Notes under the pieces: generated by a model | What the model saw: only the letters and a program-made list of their open reading frames with translations | The model's database searches: none | Told to the model about the DNA's origin: nothing | Shown here: in pieces, positions 53,369-62,579 of the stretch | Position numbering within the stretch: the first letter of the stretch is position 1 | How the letters are laid out: each line of letters starts with the position of its first letter | DNA from: Paenibacillus sanguinis 2301083 = DSM 16941 | GTDB taxonomy: Bacteria > Bacillota > Bacilli > Paenibacillales > Paenibacillaceae | NCBI RefSeq assembly: GCF_000374825.1 | Contig: NZ_KB895379.1 | Coordinates: 297,243 to 361,242, forward strand | Direction of reading: 5' to 3' | Length of the DNA stretch: 64,000 bases | Made by a program: the position numbers and the translations under genes

Positions 53369-54661
53369 TTACTCCACTCGTTCCACGGCTGCGCCAAGCG
53401 CTGTAATATGATCAAAGAATTGTGGATATGATTTGGCGACATGATGAGCGTCTTTGATAACCAGCGGCTGGCGGCAGCGAAGTCCTACTACTGTCAAAGC
53501 CATGATAACCCGGTGGTCGTAGTGAGCGTTAATCTCCACTCCGCCTTCCAGCCCAAGCGGACGGCCATGCACGATGATCTCGGCTTGACGCTCCTCCACC
53601 TGGGCTCCCGCTTTCTTCAGCTCAGCCAAATAATCCGTAATGCGATCACATTCTTTATAACGCAAATTCTCAACATTGTAAAATCGGGAAGTGCCGTCAG
53701 CAAATACAGCGGCCGCTACCATCGCCAGCACCGCATCCGTAGCTGCGTCGCCATCGAATTCTACCGGACGAAGTCGACCGTTGCCGCGAACATGCACCGT
53801 ACCGTCCTGATGCGTCAACGGGACATCCATCATCTGGAGAACATCGACGATAGCCCGTTCCCCCTGCTTGCTCCTCTCAGCAAGACGATGTACCTTGATA
53901 TCGGATTTAGTAACCGCAGCAGCAGCCAAAATCGCTGCCGACCCTGGATAATCTCCCTGTACGGTATAGGTCTTCGCTTGATAGGATTGCCCACCCGGCA
54001 CACGGAAATGCATATAATCACTGCTGGCATGAATCACGATACCGGCCTGCTCCAGCACTTCCAGCGTCTGACCTACCACCACCTTGGATTTCAGGTCATC
54101 CAGCACCTCAATCTCGCTATCTTCCGCCAGCAATGGCGTCAGGAATAGCAGAGCGCTCAAATACTGCGAGCTAACCGCGCCAGATACCTTAATCTTACCG
54201 CCCCTGGGCGCCCCGCCGCGGATGGTAATCGGTAACCGCCCATCTTCATGCATTACCTCCACGCCCAATTGGCCCAGCGCATCAATCAGGTCGTCATGCG
54301 GACGTTTGCCTAACGAATCAGGATACGTGTTCACAAAGGTTACCTCAGGGCAAAGCGTTGCGATGGCCATCAAGAAACGAAGCACTGCCCCCGCGTTGCC
54401 CACATTCAAGGTCTTGACATCCTTTGGCCGGCGTCCGAAGCCGGTGATGACGATCTTCTCCTCATCTTCCTGCAGCACCGCCCCCAAATCAGCGATACAG
54501 CGGCGAACAGCATCGCTATCTTCGCTATGAGCCGGATAATATACCGTGCTGGTGCCCTCCGCTAGTGCGGCAACCAACAAATAACGGGTCGTATAGTTTT
54601 TGGAGGATAACGCTCCAATTTCGCCTTCCAGCCGCGCCGTTGGCCTTACGATAACATCCAT
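53369..54661 (-). CDS. aroA: Divergent 3-phosphoshikimate 1-carboxyvinyltransferase (EPSP synthase)
   Basis: 430-residue EPSP synthase of the shikimate pathway. General features are kept: SKNYTTR for the PEP-binding Lys and Arg, SSQYLSALL, DAATDAVLAM (catalytic Asp), LRYKECDR (catalytic Glu), HYDHRVIMAL and KSYP. But the usual PGDKSISHR is LSSKNYTTR (Ser after Lys replaced by Asn) and GNAGTAMRP is GNAGAVLRF (Thr to Ala and Pro to Phe at the inhibitor-sensitive loop). It is therefore a diverged class. ATG at 54661 after AAGGGG; aroK lies 31 bp upstream. Confidence 0.88.
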   Translation of the reverse strand: MDVIVRPTARLEGEIGALSSKNYTTRYLLVAALAEGTSTVYYPAHSEDSDAVRRCIADLGAVLQEDEEKIVITGFGRRPKDVKTLNVGNAGAVLRFLMAIATLCPEVTFVNTYPDSLGKRPHDDLIDALGQLGVEVMHEDGRLPITIRGGAPRGGKIKVSGAVSSQYLSALLFLTPLLAEDSEIEVLDDLKSKVVVGQTLEVLEQAGIVIHASSDYMHFRVPGGQSYQAKTYTVQGDYPGSAAILAAAAVTKSDIKVHRLAERSKQGERAIVDVLQMMDVPLTHQDGTVHVRGNGRLRPVEFDGDAATDAVLAMVAAAVFADGTSRFYNVENLRYKECDRITDYLAELKKAGAQVEERQAEIIVHGRPLGLEGGVEINAHYDHRVIMALTVVGLRCRQPLVIKDAHHVAKSYPQFFDHITALGAAVERVE

Positions 54662-54692
54662 ATTCAACTTCCCCTTTTATCATTATTAATCT

Positions 54693-55205
54693 TTAACCGC
54701 GGTAATGCGTTAAAATCTCGGCAGCCACGTGCGCCGCATCTTTGCCTGTCGTGTCTATCGCATAGTGGGCAAAGTCATAGGCCTGCTTCCGTTCATCCAG
54801 CAACGTCCTGATTCGCTGCCCGGCATCACCTGCCAGCAAGGGGCGATTGGGATCCTCGCCTACGCGAGCGATAATCTCCTCGGCGGTCGCCTGAAGAGCA
54901 AACACTCTGCCACCCGCTAGCATCGTCTGGCGATTAGCTTCCCGGAGCACAGCCCCTCCGCCCGTAGATAATACGATGCCTGACTTGCTGAGCACTCTGC
55001 TAAGGAGAAGCGATTCAAGGTCGCGAAAATAGGCTTCGCCTTTAATGGCAAAGATCTCCGGGATGCTCAGCCCTGCCTCCTGAACGATCTGCTCGTCCAG
55101 ATCCACCATCTTCATGCCCGTCTCGACAGCCAAAAGCGCACCCACCGTTGATTTGCCGGTACCCATCATCCCGATCAAGACGATGTTGTTTATTGCCTTA
55201 TGCAA
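54693..55205 (-). CDS. aroK: Shikimate kinase
   Basis: Phosphorylates shikimate to shikimate-3-phosphate, the substrate of the next gene's product. The 170-residue protein has P-loop GMMGTGKSTVG, the shikimate-binding Asp/Arg of DLDEQIVQEAGLSIPEIF, and STGGGAVLREANRQ. The most likely start is TTG at 55205, 4 bases after GGTGGAG. Upstream in-frame codons lie inside or before this site. Together with aroA it forms a two-gene shikimate cluster. Confidence 0.92.
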   Translation of the reverse strand: MHKAINNIVLIGMMGTGKSTVGALLAVETGMKMVDLDEQIVQEAGLSIPEIFAIKGEAYFRDLESLLLSRVLSKSGIVLSTGGGAVLREANRQTMLAGGRVFALQATAEEIIARVGEDPNRPLLAGDAGQRIRTLLDERKQAYDFAHYAIDTTGKDAAHVAAEILTHYRG

Positions 55206-55306
55206 TTTTCTCCACCTACTTAGTATGTTCAAATGATGATTTTTTGAACTGCCTCTTATAGCAAAACTTTTTCATATCATAACACAGGCCGACACATTTT
55301 CAAGAG

Positions 55307-55348
55307 ATAAAAAAGAAAACCGGAGGAACGTAAACGTCCCTCCGGTTT
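55307..55348 (-). terminator. Terminator after gndA
   Basis: AAACCGGAGG and CCTCCGGTTT arms (55317-55348) followed on the minus strand by TCTTTTTTATC. Confidence 0.85.
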
Positions 55349-55368
55349 CCGGGCCGACCGCCCGGGGT

Positions 55369-56778
55369 TTAGAACCATTGATGATGGAATACGCCTTCTT
55401 TGTCCACACGTTTGAAGGTATGGGCGCCGAAATAGTCGCGCTGTGCTTGCAGCAGGTTAGCTGGCAGACGCTCTGTCCGGTAGCTGTCGTAATAGGACAG
55501 GGCGCTGGCAAAGCCGGGAACAGGAATCCCGTTCTCCACGGCTGCGGAGATCACTTTGCGCCAAGCTCCTTGGTAGCTTTCGACTACATTTTTGAAGTAA
55601 GGGTCCAGCAACAAATTCTTAAGCGCTGCGTCGCGGTCGTAAGCTTCCTTGATGTTTTGCAGGAATTGGGAACGGATAATGCAACCCCCGCGGAAGATCA
55701 TGGCGATATTACCATATTTCAGATCCCAGCCGTATTCATCCGAAGCCGAGCGCATTTGCGCGAAGCCTTGGGCATAGGAGACAATTTTGGAAGCAAACAA
55801 CGCCTTACGCACATTCTCGATGAACTCTTGCTTGTCCCCGTTGAAGGCTTGCTTCTCAGGGCCGTTCAAAATTTTGCTGGCGGCGATGCGTTCTTCCTTC
55901 ATGGCAGATAAGAAACGGGAGAATACGGACTCAGTGATCATGGACAACGGCACACCCAGGTCCAGCGCGCTTTGGCTTGTCCATTTGCCAGTACCCTTCT
56001 GTCCGGCTGCATCCAGAATGACGTCAACCATCGGTTTGCCCGTCTCTTCGTCATATTGGGAGAAGATATCTGCCGTAATCTCGATCAGATAGCTATCCAG
56101 TTCCCCCTTGTTCCATTCTGTGAAAATTTCGTGCAATTCCTTGGCGTCCACGCCCAGCACGTCTTTCAGCAGATGGTAAGCTTCGCCGATCAATTGCATA
56201 TCGCCGTATTCGATGCCGTTATGCACCATTTTCACATAATGGCCTGCCCCATCCGGACCAATATATGTACAACAAGGATCGCCATTTACCTTAGCGGAGA
56301 TTGCAGTCAAAATAGGCTCCACGAGCTTATAGGCGCTCTCTTGTCCACCTGGCATAATTGCAGGGCCCTTCAATGCGCCTTCTTCACCACCGGATACCCC
56401 TGTCCCAATGAAGCGGAAGCCCTTGGCTTCAAGCTCTTTGCTGCGGCGCTGTGTATCCGGGAAGTGAGCATTCCCGCCGTCGATGATGATATCGCCTTGA
56501 TCCAGATAAGGCAGCAATTGCTCAATGGTCGAGTCAGTAGCAGGGCCAGCTTGTACCATAATTAATATTTTGCGCGGAGTTTCCAGGGAATTAACGAATT
56601 CCTCAATGGAAAATGCCCCTACCAGGTTTTTACCTTTGCCTTCGTTAGCAAGCAGGTCATGCGTTTTCTCCGGAGAACGGTTGAACACCGAAACGGTGAA
56701 GCCCCGGCTTTCAATATTAAGGGCTAAATTCTTGCCCATGACAGCTAAGCCAATAACGCCGATTTGTTGTTTTGACAT
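55369..56778 (-). CDS. gndA: 6-phosphogluconate dehydrogenase (decarboxylating, NADP-dependent)
   Basis: Pentose phosphate pathway enzyme of 469 residues. It has the Rossmann motif [18 protein letters not shown]-type [13 protein letters not shown] binding NADP phosphate, the catalytic stretch [24 protein letters not shown], and IWRGGCIIR-type [10 protein letters not shown]. Length is full. The ATG at 56778 is preferred over 56787 by AAGG spacing. It is monocistronic with its own terminator. Confidence 0.96.
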   Translation of the reverse strand: MSKQQIGVIGLAVMGKNLALNIESRGFTVSVFNRSPEKTHDLLANEGKGKNLVGAFSIEEFVNSLETPRKILIMVQAGPATDSTIEQLLPYLDQGDIIIDGGNAHFPDTQRRSKELEAKGFRFIGTGVSGGEEGALKGPAIMPGGQESAYKLVEPILTAISAKVNGDPCCTYIGPDGAGHYVKMVHNGIEYGDMQLIGEAYHLLKDVLGVDAKELHEIFTEWNKGELDSYLIEITADIFSQYDEETGKPMVDVILDAAGQKGTGKWTSQSALDLGVPLSMITESVFSRFLSAMKEERIAASKILNGPEKQAFNGDKQEFIENVRKALFASKIVSYAQGFAQMRSASDEYGWDLKYGNIAMIFRGGCIIRSQFLQNIKEAYDRDAALKNLLLDPYFKNVVESYQGAWRKVISAAVENGIPVPGFASALSYYDSYRTERLPANLLQAQRDYFGAHTFKRVDKEGVFHHQWF

Positions 56779-56865
56779 GGTCTCCATCCTTTGTCATTCA
56801 TATTTTTTTCAATATTATCATTTTAACTCTTTTGTGTACAGAAGTGAACCCTGAACCAGCAAGCC

Positions 56866-56893
56866 AAAAAACAACCCCCAACGTTGTGGGGGT
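56866..56893 (-). terminator. Terminator after the 198-aa hypothetical gene
   Basis: ACCCCCA/TGGGGGT arms (56874-56893) followed on the minus strand by TGTTTTTT. Confidence 0.75.
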
Positions 56894-56907
56894 AATCAGG
56901 CGGCGCA

Positions 56908-57504
56908 TTACCATTCCAGCCTGAGAAGTTCAAGCCGAAGCATCCGCAGCCGCTCCTTGCACGCTTCCTTCGTTTTATCATCGCCTTGCTGTATGGCCTC
57001 GAACAACCTTTCAAGCTCTACATCCAGTTCCTCCTGTAATCGCTCCAATTGCCGCTCTGCCGATCGTGAGGCGAACATCTCTGCCATTTGCACCGTATCG
57101 ATCAAGTGACCCTTCTGATAAATGACCCGATGCTCCATCCCGGAAATTTCCACCAGGCGGATAACTTCGCCAAACAGGATATTCTCGACGAGAATTTGCC
57201 GGTCCTTGAACCGTTTCACTACGGCGTGGCCCCGGAGATCGCCAATCAGCTTCTCCAGCCACTCCGCCAGCTTGGCATCGCGGATGACATAATCTCCCGC
57301 CAGCTTATATCCCCGGGCCAGACGTTGAAAACGCAGCTTGGTGAGCTTTCTCCCGGTACGTACGGAAATGATAAAGAGCACTTCATTTTCGCTCCAATAT
57401 AAAGAATACCCATCTTGGATCAAATCACGAATCAGTTGTTGAATGTGCCGGCGGTCGAATCGGAGTTCCAGGTTACAGTATTCCACCTCGTAACTTTTAT
57501 TCAC
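56908..57504 (-). CDS. Hypothetical protein, 198 aa
   Basis: Not recognised. Soluble: an alpha/beta-like N-terminal half (HIQQLIRDLIQDGYSLYWSE, FIISVRTGRKLTKLRFQRLA) and a long charged C-terminal coiled-coil (about 140-198) rich in Glu, Arg and Leu. The start is GTG, 7 bases after AAGGAGG. It is a single gene with its own terminator; no partner gene suggests a role. Confidence 0.75.
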   Translation of the reverse strand: MNKSYEVEYCNLELRFDRRHIQQLIRDLIQDGYSLYWSENEVLFIISVRTGRKLTKLRFQRLARGYKLAGDYVIRDAKLAEWLEKLIGDLRGHAVVKRFKDRQILVENILFGEVIRLVEISGMEHRVIYQKGHLIDTVQMAEMFASRSAERQLERLQEELDVELERLFEAIQQGDDKTKEACKERLRMLRLELLRLEW

Positions 57505-57666
57505 GGCACTCCCTCCTTAAGTCTCTTATACTCCATCTTATGTAAAGCAACTTGGTTTATTGATTATTTTTACCCTTAACGGGCCTGGCTTGACGCATGA
57601 AATATGATATACTGTCCATTATTCATAAAGAGAAGCAGATTTACCATTAGGCTTGGAGGAAGGATT

Positions 57667-57891
57667 ATGACCTTTGCAGGATTTGCCGAACAGGATTTCG
57701 AGGCGTTAGCGGTTCCAGGGTTGCGGCCTCGAATGGAAGCGATCAGCACTCGGATCAGACCCAAGCTGGAAGGGCTGGGCGCAGAGATCGCCCCTTATCT
57801 GTCCGCGCTCTGTGGAGAGGATATGTATCCTCACGTGGCCAAGCACGCGCGGCTCCTGCCGCTATATCGAAATGCCTTCTATACACGCTGA
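57667..57891 (+). pseudogene. Truncated DUF1054 (YktB-like) gene
   Basis: The 74-residue product matches the N-terminus of the DUF1054/YktB family (MTFAGFAEQDFEAL, LRPRMEAISTRIRPKLEGLG, MYPHVAKHARL). Family members are about 210 residues long, and this one stops just after HVAKHAR. GGAGG precedes the ATG. The remaining bases before the neighbouring terminator and the MFS gene cannot hold the missing part, so the gene looks deleted. The last ~12 residues (LLPLYRNAFYTR) could be a joined C-terminal fragment. Function lost or unknown. Confidence 0.7.
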
Positions 57892-57931
57892 TTCAACATA
57901 TACAGCGCTAACCAAATCCGTAAGGCTCCAG

Positions 57932-57968
57932 GGCCGTCCCGGTTTACGTTGTCGGGGCGGCCTTTTGC
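57932..57968. terminator. Terminator between the DUF1054 remnant and the MFS gene
   Basis: GGCCGTCCCG and CGGGGCGGCC arms, followed by TTTTGCTT on the plus strand. It overlaps the end of the MFS reading frame (stop at 57944), which is read on the other strand. Confidence 0.65.
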
Positions 57969-59218
57969 TTGCTGCGAACAAGACCGAGATGCAGAAAGAA
58001 CAGCAACAGCATCACTGCGGAGCTGACAAGGAAGGGTGCAGATGGACTAATCATGTCCCATAGCTTGCCGGAGATGATTGGACCGGCTACCATCCCCGAG
58101 CCCTGAATTGTCAGGAACAGGCCCCACACCGTTCCCTTCTCCTGCTCCGGCAGCATATGAGAAACCATAGTGTCCCAGGTAGGCAAGATAAAGGCATAGC
58201 TTAATCCAATCAGGATGACGAACAGCCAAATCAGCGGAAGCTCCCGTGACAAGGCAAACAGCCCAACCGAGGTAGCCGCCAAAGCGAAGCCAATATGGAG
58301 AAACCAACGCGTGCCCAAACGGTCCACCAGCTTGCCAATCGGGATCAGGCCAGCTACGGTAACCCCTCCACCGGTAACCAGCATGGCGCTAAACATCTCG
58401 GGTGACAAGCCTAGCTCTGAGCGAACATACAAGGTAATAACCGGCGTAAGCAGACCTACGGCAAAGGACTGCAAGAACAAGGCGGGATAGAGCAACGGAC
58501 TGACATGAAGCTGGCTGCGAATATGGCGAATCGAGGTGCGCATACGACTCCATACGCTCCCCTTCTCTTCCTGACGAATAGCTTCCGTGGGGATTTGATC
58601 CGTTGCAACTGTATGCCCCGCGCTCCCCGCTTTTCTTTTCCCCGGCAAGGTAAGGGACACGATAACCAAAAAAGCGATACAGCCTAGTAAGAACCAGAAG
58701 ATAGGCTGATACGATCCATGCAGAAAAAAATTAATGATAACAGGTCCAAGTCCTGTGCCTCCCAAGCTGGACATTTGAATGACGCCCATCGCTGTCGCGA
58801 AGTTGTTGTTCCCTTCAGTTACAGCCGTGATCCCCATCAACACGCTAGGCCAAAGTGGTGCGGTTCCGATGCCAAGCAGGGTGCAGCCCAATACCAAAAA
58901 GCCCAGCGTTTTGAGAAAGGCAATGATCGCCACCGCCCCAAGCGTAATGCATAAGCCGAGGGTCATAGTCAGGCGGAAGCCCAGCCGTTCAATCAGCCAA
59001 CCTGCCGGACTGCGAAATACGTTATCTCCTATGTACATCAGGGAAAAGGACAATCCGATTGCAAAGGCCCCCAACATCAATACATTTCCCATATAGACTG
59101 GCAAAATCGAGACAATCAAAGCACCCTTTACGAATTCTACCAGAAACATAATGACCCATAGGCCGATGAATGTGGGATTTAATAGTTTCTTGGATGCTGC
59201 TACAGAAGTCAATGACAC
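57944..59218 (-). CDS. MFS-family transporter
   Basis: Membrane transporter of 424 residues with about 12 hydrophobic helices. Family signs include the interdomain cytosolic loop near residues 205-235 and a GxxxDRxGxR-like AGWLIERLGFRLT after helix 2, with its repeat GKLVDRLGTRWFL in the second half. Substrate unknown; drug or metabolite efflux is common. Translation starts at GTG, 8 bases after AAGGAGG. It is convergent with the DUF1054 remnant. Confidence 0.9.
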   Translation of the reverse strand: MSLTSVAASKKLLNPTFIGLWVIMFLVEFVKGALIVSILPVYMGNVLMLGAFAIGLSFSLMYIGDNVFRSPAGWLIERLGFRLTMTLGLCITLGAVAIIAFLKTLGFLVLGCTLLGIGTAPLWPSVLMGITAVTEGNNNFATAMGVIQMSSLGGTGLGPVIINFFLHGSYQPIFWFLLGCIAFLVIVSLTLPGKRKAGSAGHTVATDQIPTEAIRQEEKGSVWSRMRTSIRHIRSQLHVSPLLYPALFLQSFAVGLLTPVITLYVRSELGLSPEMFSAMLVTGGGVTVAGLIPIGKLVDRLGTRWFLHIGFALAATSVGLFALSRELPLIWLFVILIGLSYAFILPTWDTMVSHMLPEQEKGTVWGLFLTIQGSGMVAGPIISGKLWDMISPSAPFLVSSAVMLLLFFLHLGLVRSKQKAAPTT

Positions 59219-59405
59219 AAGTAAGCCTCCTTCTATTATTTCAAAAATACTCCACTTAGCCCGATACTTTCAGTTTGTCCGCTTTCGCTTGGGATTTAAC
59301 CTCCGCATTGTCAAATTTCTGTAAAGCTCGCAGCTGCCGCTTGCATTCCGGGCTCTTTTTGCTATACTCAAGCTTGTTTGAAAATTATCTCGACGAAAGG
59401 CAGGG

Positions 59406-60890
59406 ATGGCCCGCATGGATCATCAAAATACGCCGCTTTTTACCGCTCTCAAAAAACACGCGGCCGGCAATCCCGTTCAATTTCATATTCCCGGGCACAA
59501 AAAAGGGCTTGGCACTGACAAGGAATTCCGCGAATTCATTGGCGATAACGCCTTATCCATCGATTTGATTAACATTGCGCCGCTGGACGATCTTCACCAG
59601 CCCAGTGGAGTTATTGAAGAAGCACAGAAGCTGGCTGCCGACGCGTTTGGTGCGGACTATACCTTCTTCTCCGTGCAGGGCACAAGCGGAGCTATTATGA
59701 CTATGATACTCTCCGTTTGTTCTCCCGGTGATAAAATTATCGTTCCGCGCAACATTCATAAATCCGTCATGTCCGCCATCATTTTCGCCGGAGCGAAACC
59801 GGTCTTCGTCTCCCCGGCTCAGGATACCAATCTCGGTATTGATCATGGTATTACGACAAGTTCTGTAAGACGGGCGCTGAAGCGCCACCCTGATGCCAAG
59901 GCAGTTCTTGTGATAAACCCGACTTATTTTGGCGTATCCGCTAATCTGAAGGAAATTGTTGAGCTGGCCCATAGCTTCCATGTGCCTGTATTGGTCGATG
60001 AAGCGCATGGCGTTCATATTCATTTCCATGACAAGCTGCCGATGTCTGCTATGCAAGCCGGCGCCGATATGGCGGCAACCAGTGTGCATAAGCTTGGCGG
60101 TTCAATGACGCAAAGCTCCATTCTGAACTTGAACACAAAGCATGGCCATGTCAACCCGCAGCGGGTTCAAACGATTATCAGTATGCTTACGACGACTTCT
60201 ACTTCTTACCTGCTGCTCGCTTCCCTCGACACCTCCCGCCGCAACCTGGCTCTGCACGGGTACGAGCTTGCGGAAGAGGCGATGAAGCTGGCGAATTACG
60301 TGCGTGACGGGATCAATCAGATTCCTGGCTTGTATTGCTTTGGCAAGGAAATTCTGGGCGGAGAAGCTACCTATGACCACGACCCCACCAAGGTTACTGT
60401 TCATGTGCGTCATTTAGGCATCACTGGCTATGAGACAGAGAACTGGCTGCGTGAGCATTACAATATCGAGGTTGAACTCAGCGACATGTATAACATCCTG
60501 TGCCTGATCACACCAGGCGACACGCAGGAAACGGTCGATATCTTGCTAACGGCTCTACGTGAGCTTTCGCACATTAATTATACGGAAGATCATGCGGGAG
60601 AGCTGGTCGTTAAGGTTCCGGAAATCCCGCAGCTTTCCCTGATTCCACGGGATGCCTTCTATGCTGAAACCGAGGTTATACCCTTCAAGGAATCCGCCGG
60701 ACGCATCATTGCCGAGTTCATCTATGTGTATCCCCCAGGCATTCCAATTCTGCTGCCGGGTGAGGTCATCTCCCAGGATAATATTGATTACATCGTAGAC
60801 CATGTGGAAGTAGGCCTGCCAGTGAAAGGACCGGAGGATCGTTATATTCAAAACGTGAAGGTTATCATCGAAGCCAATCCTATTTTCTAA
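59406..60890 (+). CDS. speA: PLP-dependent Orn/Lys/Arg decarboxylase (SpeA/YaaO-like)
   Basis: 494-residue pyridoxal-phosphate enzyme of the Firmicutes arginine/lysine decarboxylase fold. Family markers: FHIPGHKKG at the start, the active-site Lys near residue 229 in SVHKLGGSMTQSS, and VLVDEAHGVHI for the cofactor Asp. The C-terminal domain has YPPGIPILLPGE. Arginine decarboxylase (agmatine, first step to polyamines) is the likeliest activity; lysine is the alternative. Starts could be 59406 or 59415; AAAGG suits 59406. It has its own terminator. Confidence 0.9.
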   Translation: MARMDHQNTPLFTALKKHAAGNPVQFHIPGHKKGLGTDKEFREFIGDNALSIDLINIAPLDDLHQPSGVIEEAQKLAADAFGADYTFFSVQGTSGAIMTMILSVCSPGDKIIVPRNIHKSVMSAIIFAGAKPVFVSPAQDTNLGIDHGITTSSVRRALKRHPDAKAVLVINPTYFGVSANLKEIVELAHSFHVPVLVDEAHGVHIHFHDKLPMSAMQAGADMAATSVHKLGGSMTQSSILNLNTKHGHVNPQRVQTIISMLTTTSTSYLLLASLDTSRRNLALHGYELAEEAMKLANYVRDGINQIPGLYCFGKEILGGEATYDHDPTKVTVHVRHLGITGYETENWLREHYNIEVELSDMYNILCLITPGDTQETVDILLTALRELSHINYTEDHAGELVVKVPEIPQLSLIPRDAFYAETEVIPFKESAGRIIAEFIYVYPPGIPILLPGEVISQDNIDYIVDHVEVGLPVKGPEDRYIQNVKVIIEANPIF

Positions 60891-60903
60891 AACTGCATTA
60901 GCA

Positions 60904-60948
60904 GCTAAAGAAGCTCCCCGGCAAGGCAACCCGGGGAGCTTCTTTAGC
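60904..60948. terminator. Terminator between speA and the DUF1292 gene
   Basis: 18-base near-perfect arms (GCTAAAGAAGCTCCCCGG with its complement) around an 8-base loop, with a T-rich segment in the 3' arm; the two genes converge here. Confidence 0.8.
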
Positions 60949-60980
60949 ATATCGTACTATCTATTTCAGACGACCACGCG

Positions 60981-61310
60981 TTAAGCCTCATCCAGTTGGG
61001 ATACCAACTCGTTGTAAGCTTCTTCCACTTGCTGCCATTCCTGCTCGTCTTCGATGTTATAAAGCACCATTTCTTCATTTTCTTCTTCCATGCGGAGAAT
61101 AATACCGTCCGCATCTGGATTGTTGCGTTCAAGCAGCAATGCGTATACTTTCTCACTGACATCGAACGTCTCGACAAGAACCATCTCCACGTCGTTACCT
61201 TGCTCGTCCGTCAGTGTCAGCACAAACTCTTCATGCTCATGATCGTGATCATGGTCGTGGTCATGTCCGCAGCCGCACGCTTCGCCGTGTTCGTGATTGT
61301 GGTCGCTCAT
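60981..61310 (-). CDS. DUF1292-family protein with His-rich N-terminus
   Basis: 109-residue acidic protein. From residue 27, the DUF1292 (YrzB-like) pattern is seen: EEFVLTLTDEQGNDVEMVLV and the EEMVLYNIEDEQEWQQVEEAY segment. Residues 3-26 are a His/Asp/Cys-rich tail (HNHEHGEACGCGHDHDHDHD) not part of the family core and likely to bind Zn, Ni or similar. GAGG precedes the ATG. YrzB-type proteins have no known role. Confidence 0.85.
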   Translation of the reverse strand: MSDHNHEHGEACGCGHDHDHDHDHEHEEFVLTLTDEQGNDVEMVLVETFDVSEKVYALLLERNNPDADGIILRMEEENEEMVLYNIEDEQEWQQVEEAYNELVSQLDEA

Positions 61311-61411
61311 GAAATTACCTCGCTTTAATTGTGTTTTTAACCCCTCCGTATCGTATCATTTTCATATGGACAGGTCAATTTGGATAAACACAAGCGTACA
61401 GAGGGCTAAGC

Positions 61412-61966
61412 TTATTTCAGCACGTTGATCCCTTTTTCCGTGATTAGAACAAAGTCAGAGCCTGAAGATGCCTTCATATAGAAGCCAACTTTGTAGCGGC
61501 CCGCAGCTTTGAAGTCATAGGTGAAATCCTTGGTACGGAACCAGAAATTGTCGCGCTGATCCTTGATTTCATCGGTTTGGATCTCCTTGGTTGTACCGTC
61601 CGGAGCCGTAATGGATACCCGCACCGCTGAAATGTCAGTCCGCAGGTTGTCAATTTGCGAGAACACGTTGAATTTCAGCTTGCCCGTCTGCTTGACGTCA
61701 CCGAATACTCCCTCCTCGGTAAACAGAAACATATGAACGTTCGGCTTATAATAACTCACCGTTTTGGTGCTGTCGTTGTATTCAACCAATCCTTCAAGAT
61801 GACGTACAGGCACATAGGTTTTTCCATCTACCATATAGCCGCCGTCTTCCACCTCATGACCGTTGAGCATCAGCTTTACCTTTTGGGTCGCCTCGTCAGC
61901 AAACAGCAGTGATCCTCCCATTAGAGAAAAAGCAACTACCAGTAATGCAACTCTTCTCCATCTCAT
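61412..61966 (-). CDS. Stalk domain (copper amine oxidase N-terminal) protein, secreted
   Basis: 184-residue exported protein. Basic start MRWRRVA then a hydrophobic core and probable Ala-type cleavage near LLFADEATQ. Residues 30-75 match the stalk domain of Cu amine oxidases (VKLMLNGHEVEDGGYMVDGK, YVPVRHLEGLV), common in Paenibacillus surface proteins. A C-terminal beta-rich domain (VRVSITAPDGTTKEI, DFTYDFKAAGRYKVGFY) follows. GGAGG lies 11 bases before the ATG at 61966. Function unknown. Confidence 0.83.
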   Translation of the reverse strand: MRWRRVALLVVAFSLMGGSLLFADEATQKVKLMLNGHEVEDGGYMVDGKTYVPVRHLEGLVEYNDSTKTVSYYKPNVHMFLFTEEGVFGDVKQTGKLKFNVFSQIDNLRTDISAVRVSITAPDGTTKEIQTDEIKDQRDNFWFRTKDFTYDFKAAGRYKVGFYMKASSGSDFVLITEKGINVLK

Positions 61967-61993
61967 TTGATATGAACCTCCAATTTGATTCAT

Positions 61994-62255
61994 GTTGATG
62001 TAAAGTTATACTCTTCGGCAGGACGCAAGTTGCGGTATTTTCCAGTAAAATCATTTCTTTTTTTCATTAAGGGGACAAGACTTTTGTTTCTACCGTAATT
62101 TGAGTACCTTCAAGAAAGGAAGAAAGACCGAATTATGCAAGGAGGATTATCCACCCCCTATTCCTGGAAAACCCAGCTATTCGCTGTATCTGAATGATGA
62201 GATTTTTTAAGAAGGGCTTTTGATGCCAAATGTGATGTTGAACTCGCTGCCACAA
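61994..62255. other. Intergenic region without a recognisable gene
   Basis: A/T-rich interval between the divergently placed stalk-protein start and the DUF3892 terminator. A 20-codon plus-strand frame from about 62134, preceded by AAGGAAG, is too short to credit. No clear promoter or structured RNA was found. Confidence 0.5.
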
Positions 62256-62259
62256 TGAA

Positions 62260-62300
62260 TAAAGAGCGCCCCACAGCATGGTGGACGCTCCTTATTTAGG
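62260..62300 (-). terminator. Terminator after the DUF3892 gene
   Basis: GAGCGTCCAC and GTGGGGCGCTC arms, followed on the minus strand by TTTATT. Confidence 0.75.
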
Positions 62301-62339
62301 TTAGCACTTGATGTGCCTGTAAAACTCTCTTGTTCAAGT

Positions 62340-62579
62340 TCAATCAAAGCTTGGCAGATTGTCCAAATTGTTCGATGGATCTCCGTCAGCGTCGCCGCGC
62401 AGATACATTTCCCCGTCTTTGCCTTTGAATGTATTCACGCCAGCAATTGCTCCCGCATTCACCTCTTGCAGCGCTTGCTGGTAATTCAGCACACGCCCGC
62501 TGGATGTTTTGAATGCTTCCAAATCTCCGTCACCGTTCTTGCGTACGGCAATAATCGTCTCTCTGCTGTTCAGAGCCAT
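62340..62579 (-). CDS. DUF3892-family protein
   Basis: 79-residue protein. Typical DUF3892 pattern: IIAVRKNGDGDLEAFKTSSGRVL with conserved AIAGVN. The family is short, found across Firmicutes, with no known function; the AIAGVNTFKGKDG half resembles a small beta domain. AGGAG lies 10 bases before the ATG. A 9-bp inverted repeat surrounds the ribosome binding site and ends right at the start codon. Confidence 0.82.
   Translation of the reverse strand: MALNSRETIIAVRKNGDGDLEAFKTSSGRVLNYQQALQEVNAGAIAGVNTFKGKDGEMYLRGDADGDPSNNLDNLPSFD

Noticed and set aside
62134..62196. 20-codon plus-strand frame between the stalk-domain and DUF3892 genes
   Set aside because: Has an AAGGAAG site, but is too short and without recognisable composition; AAGGAGG inside it is probably chance.
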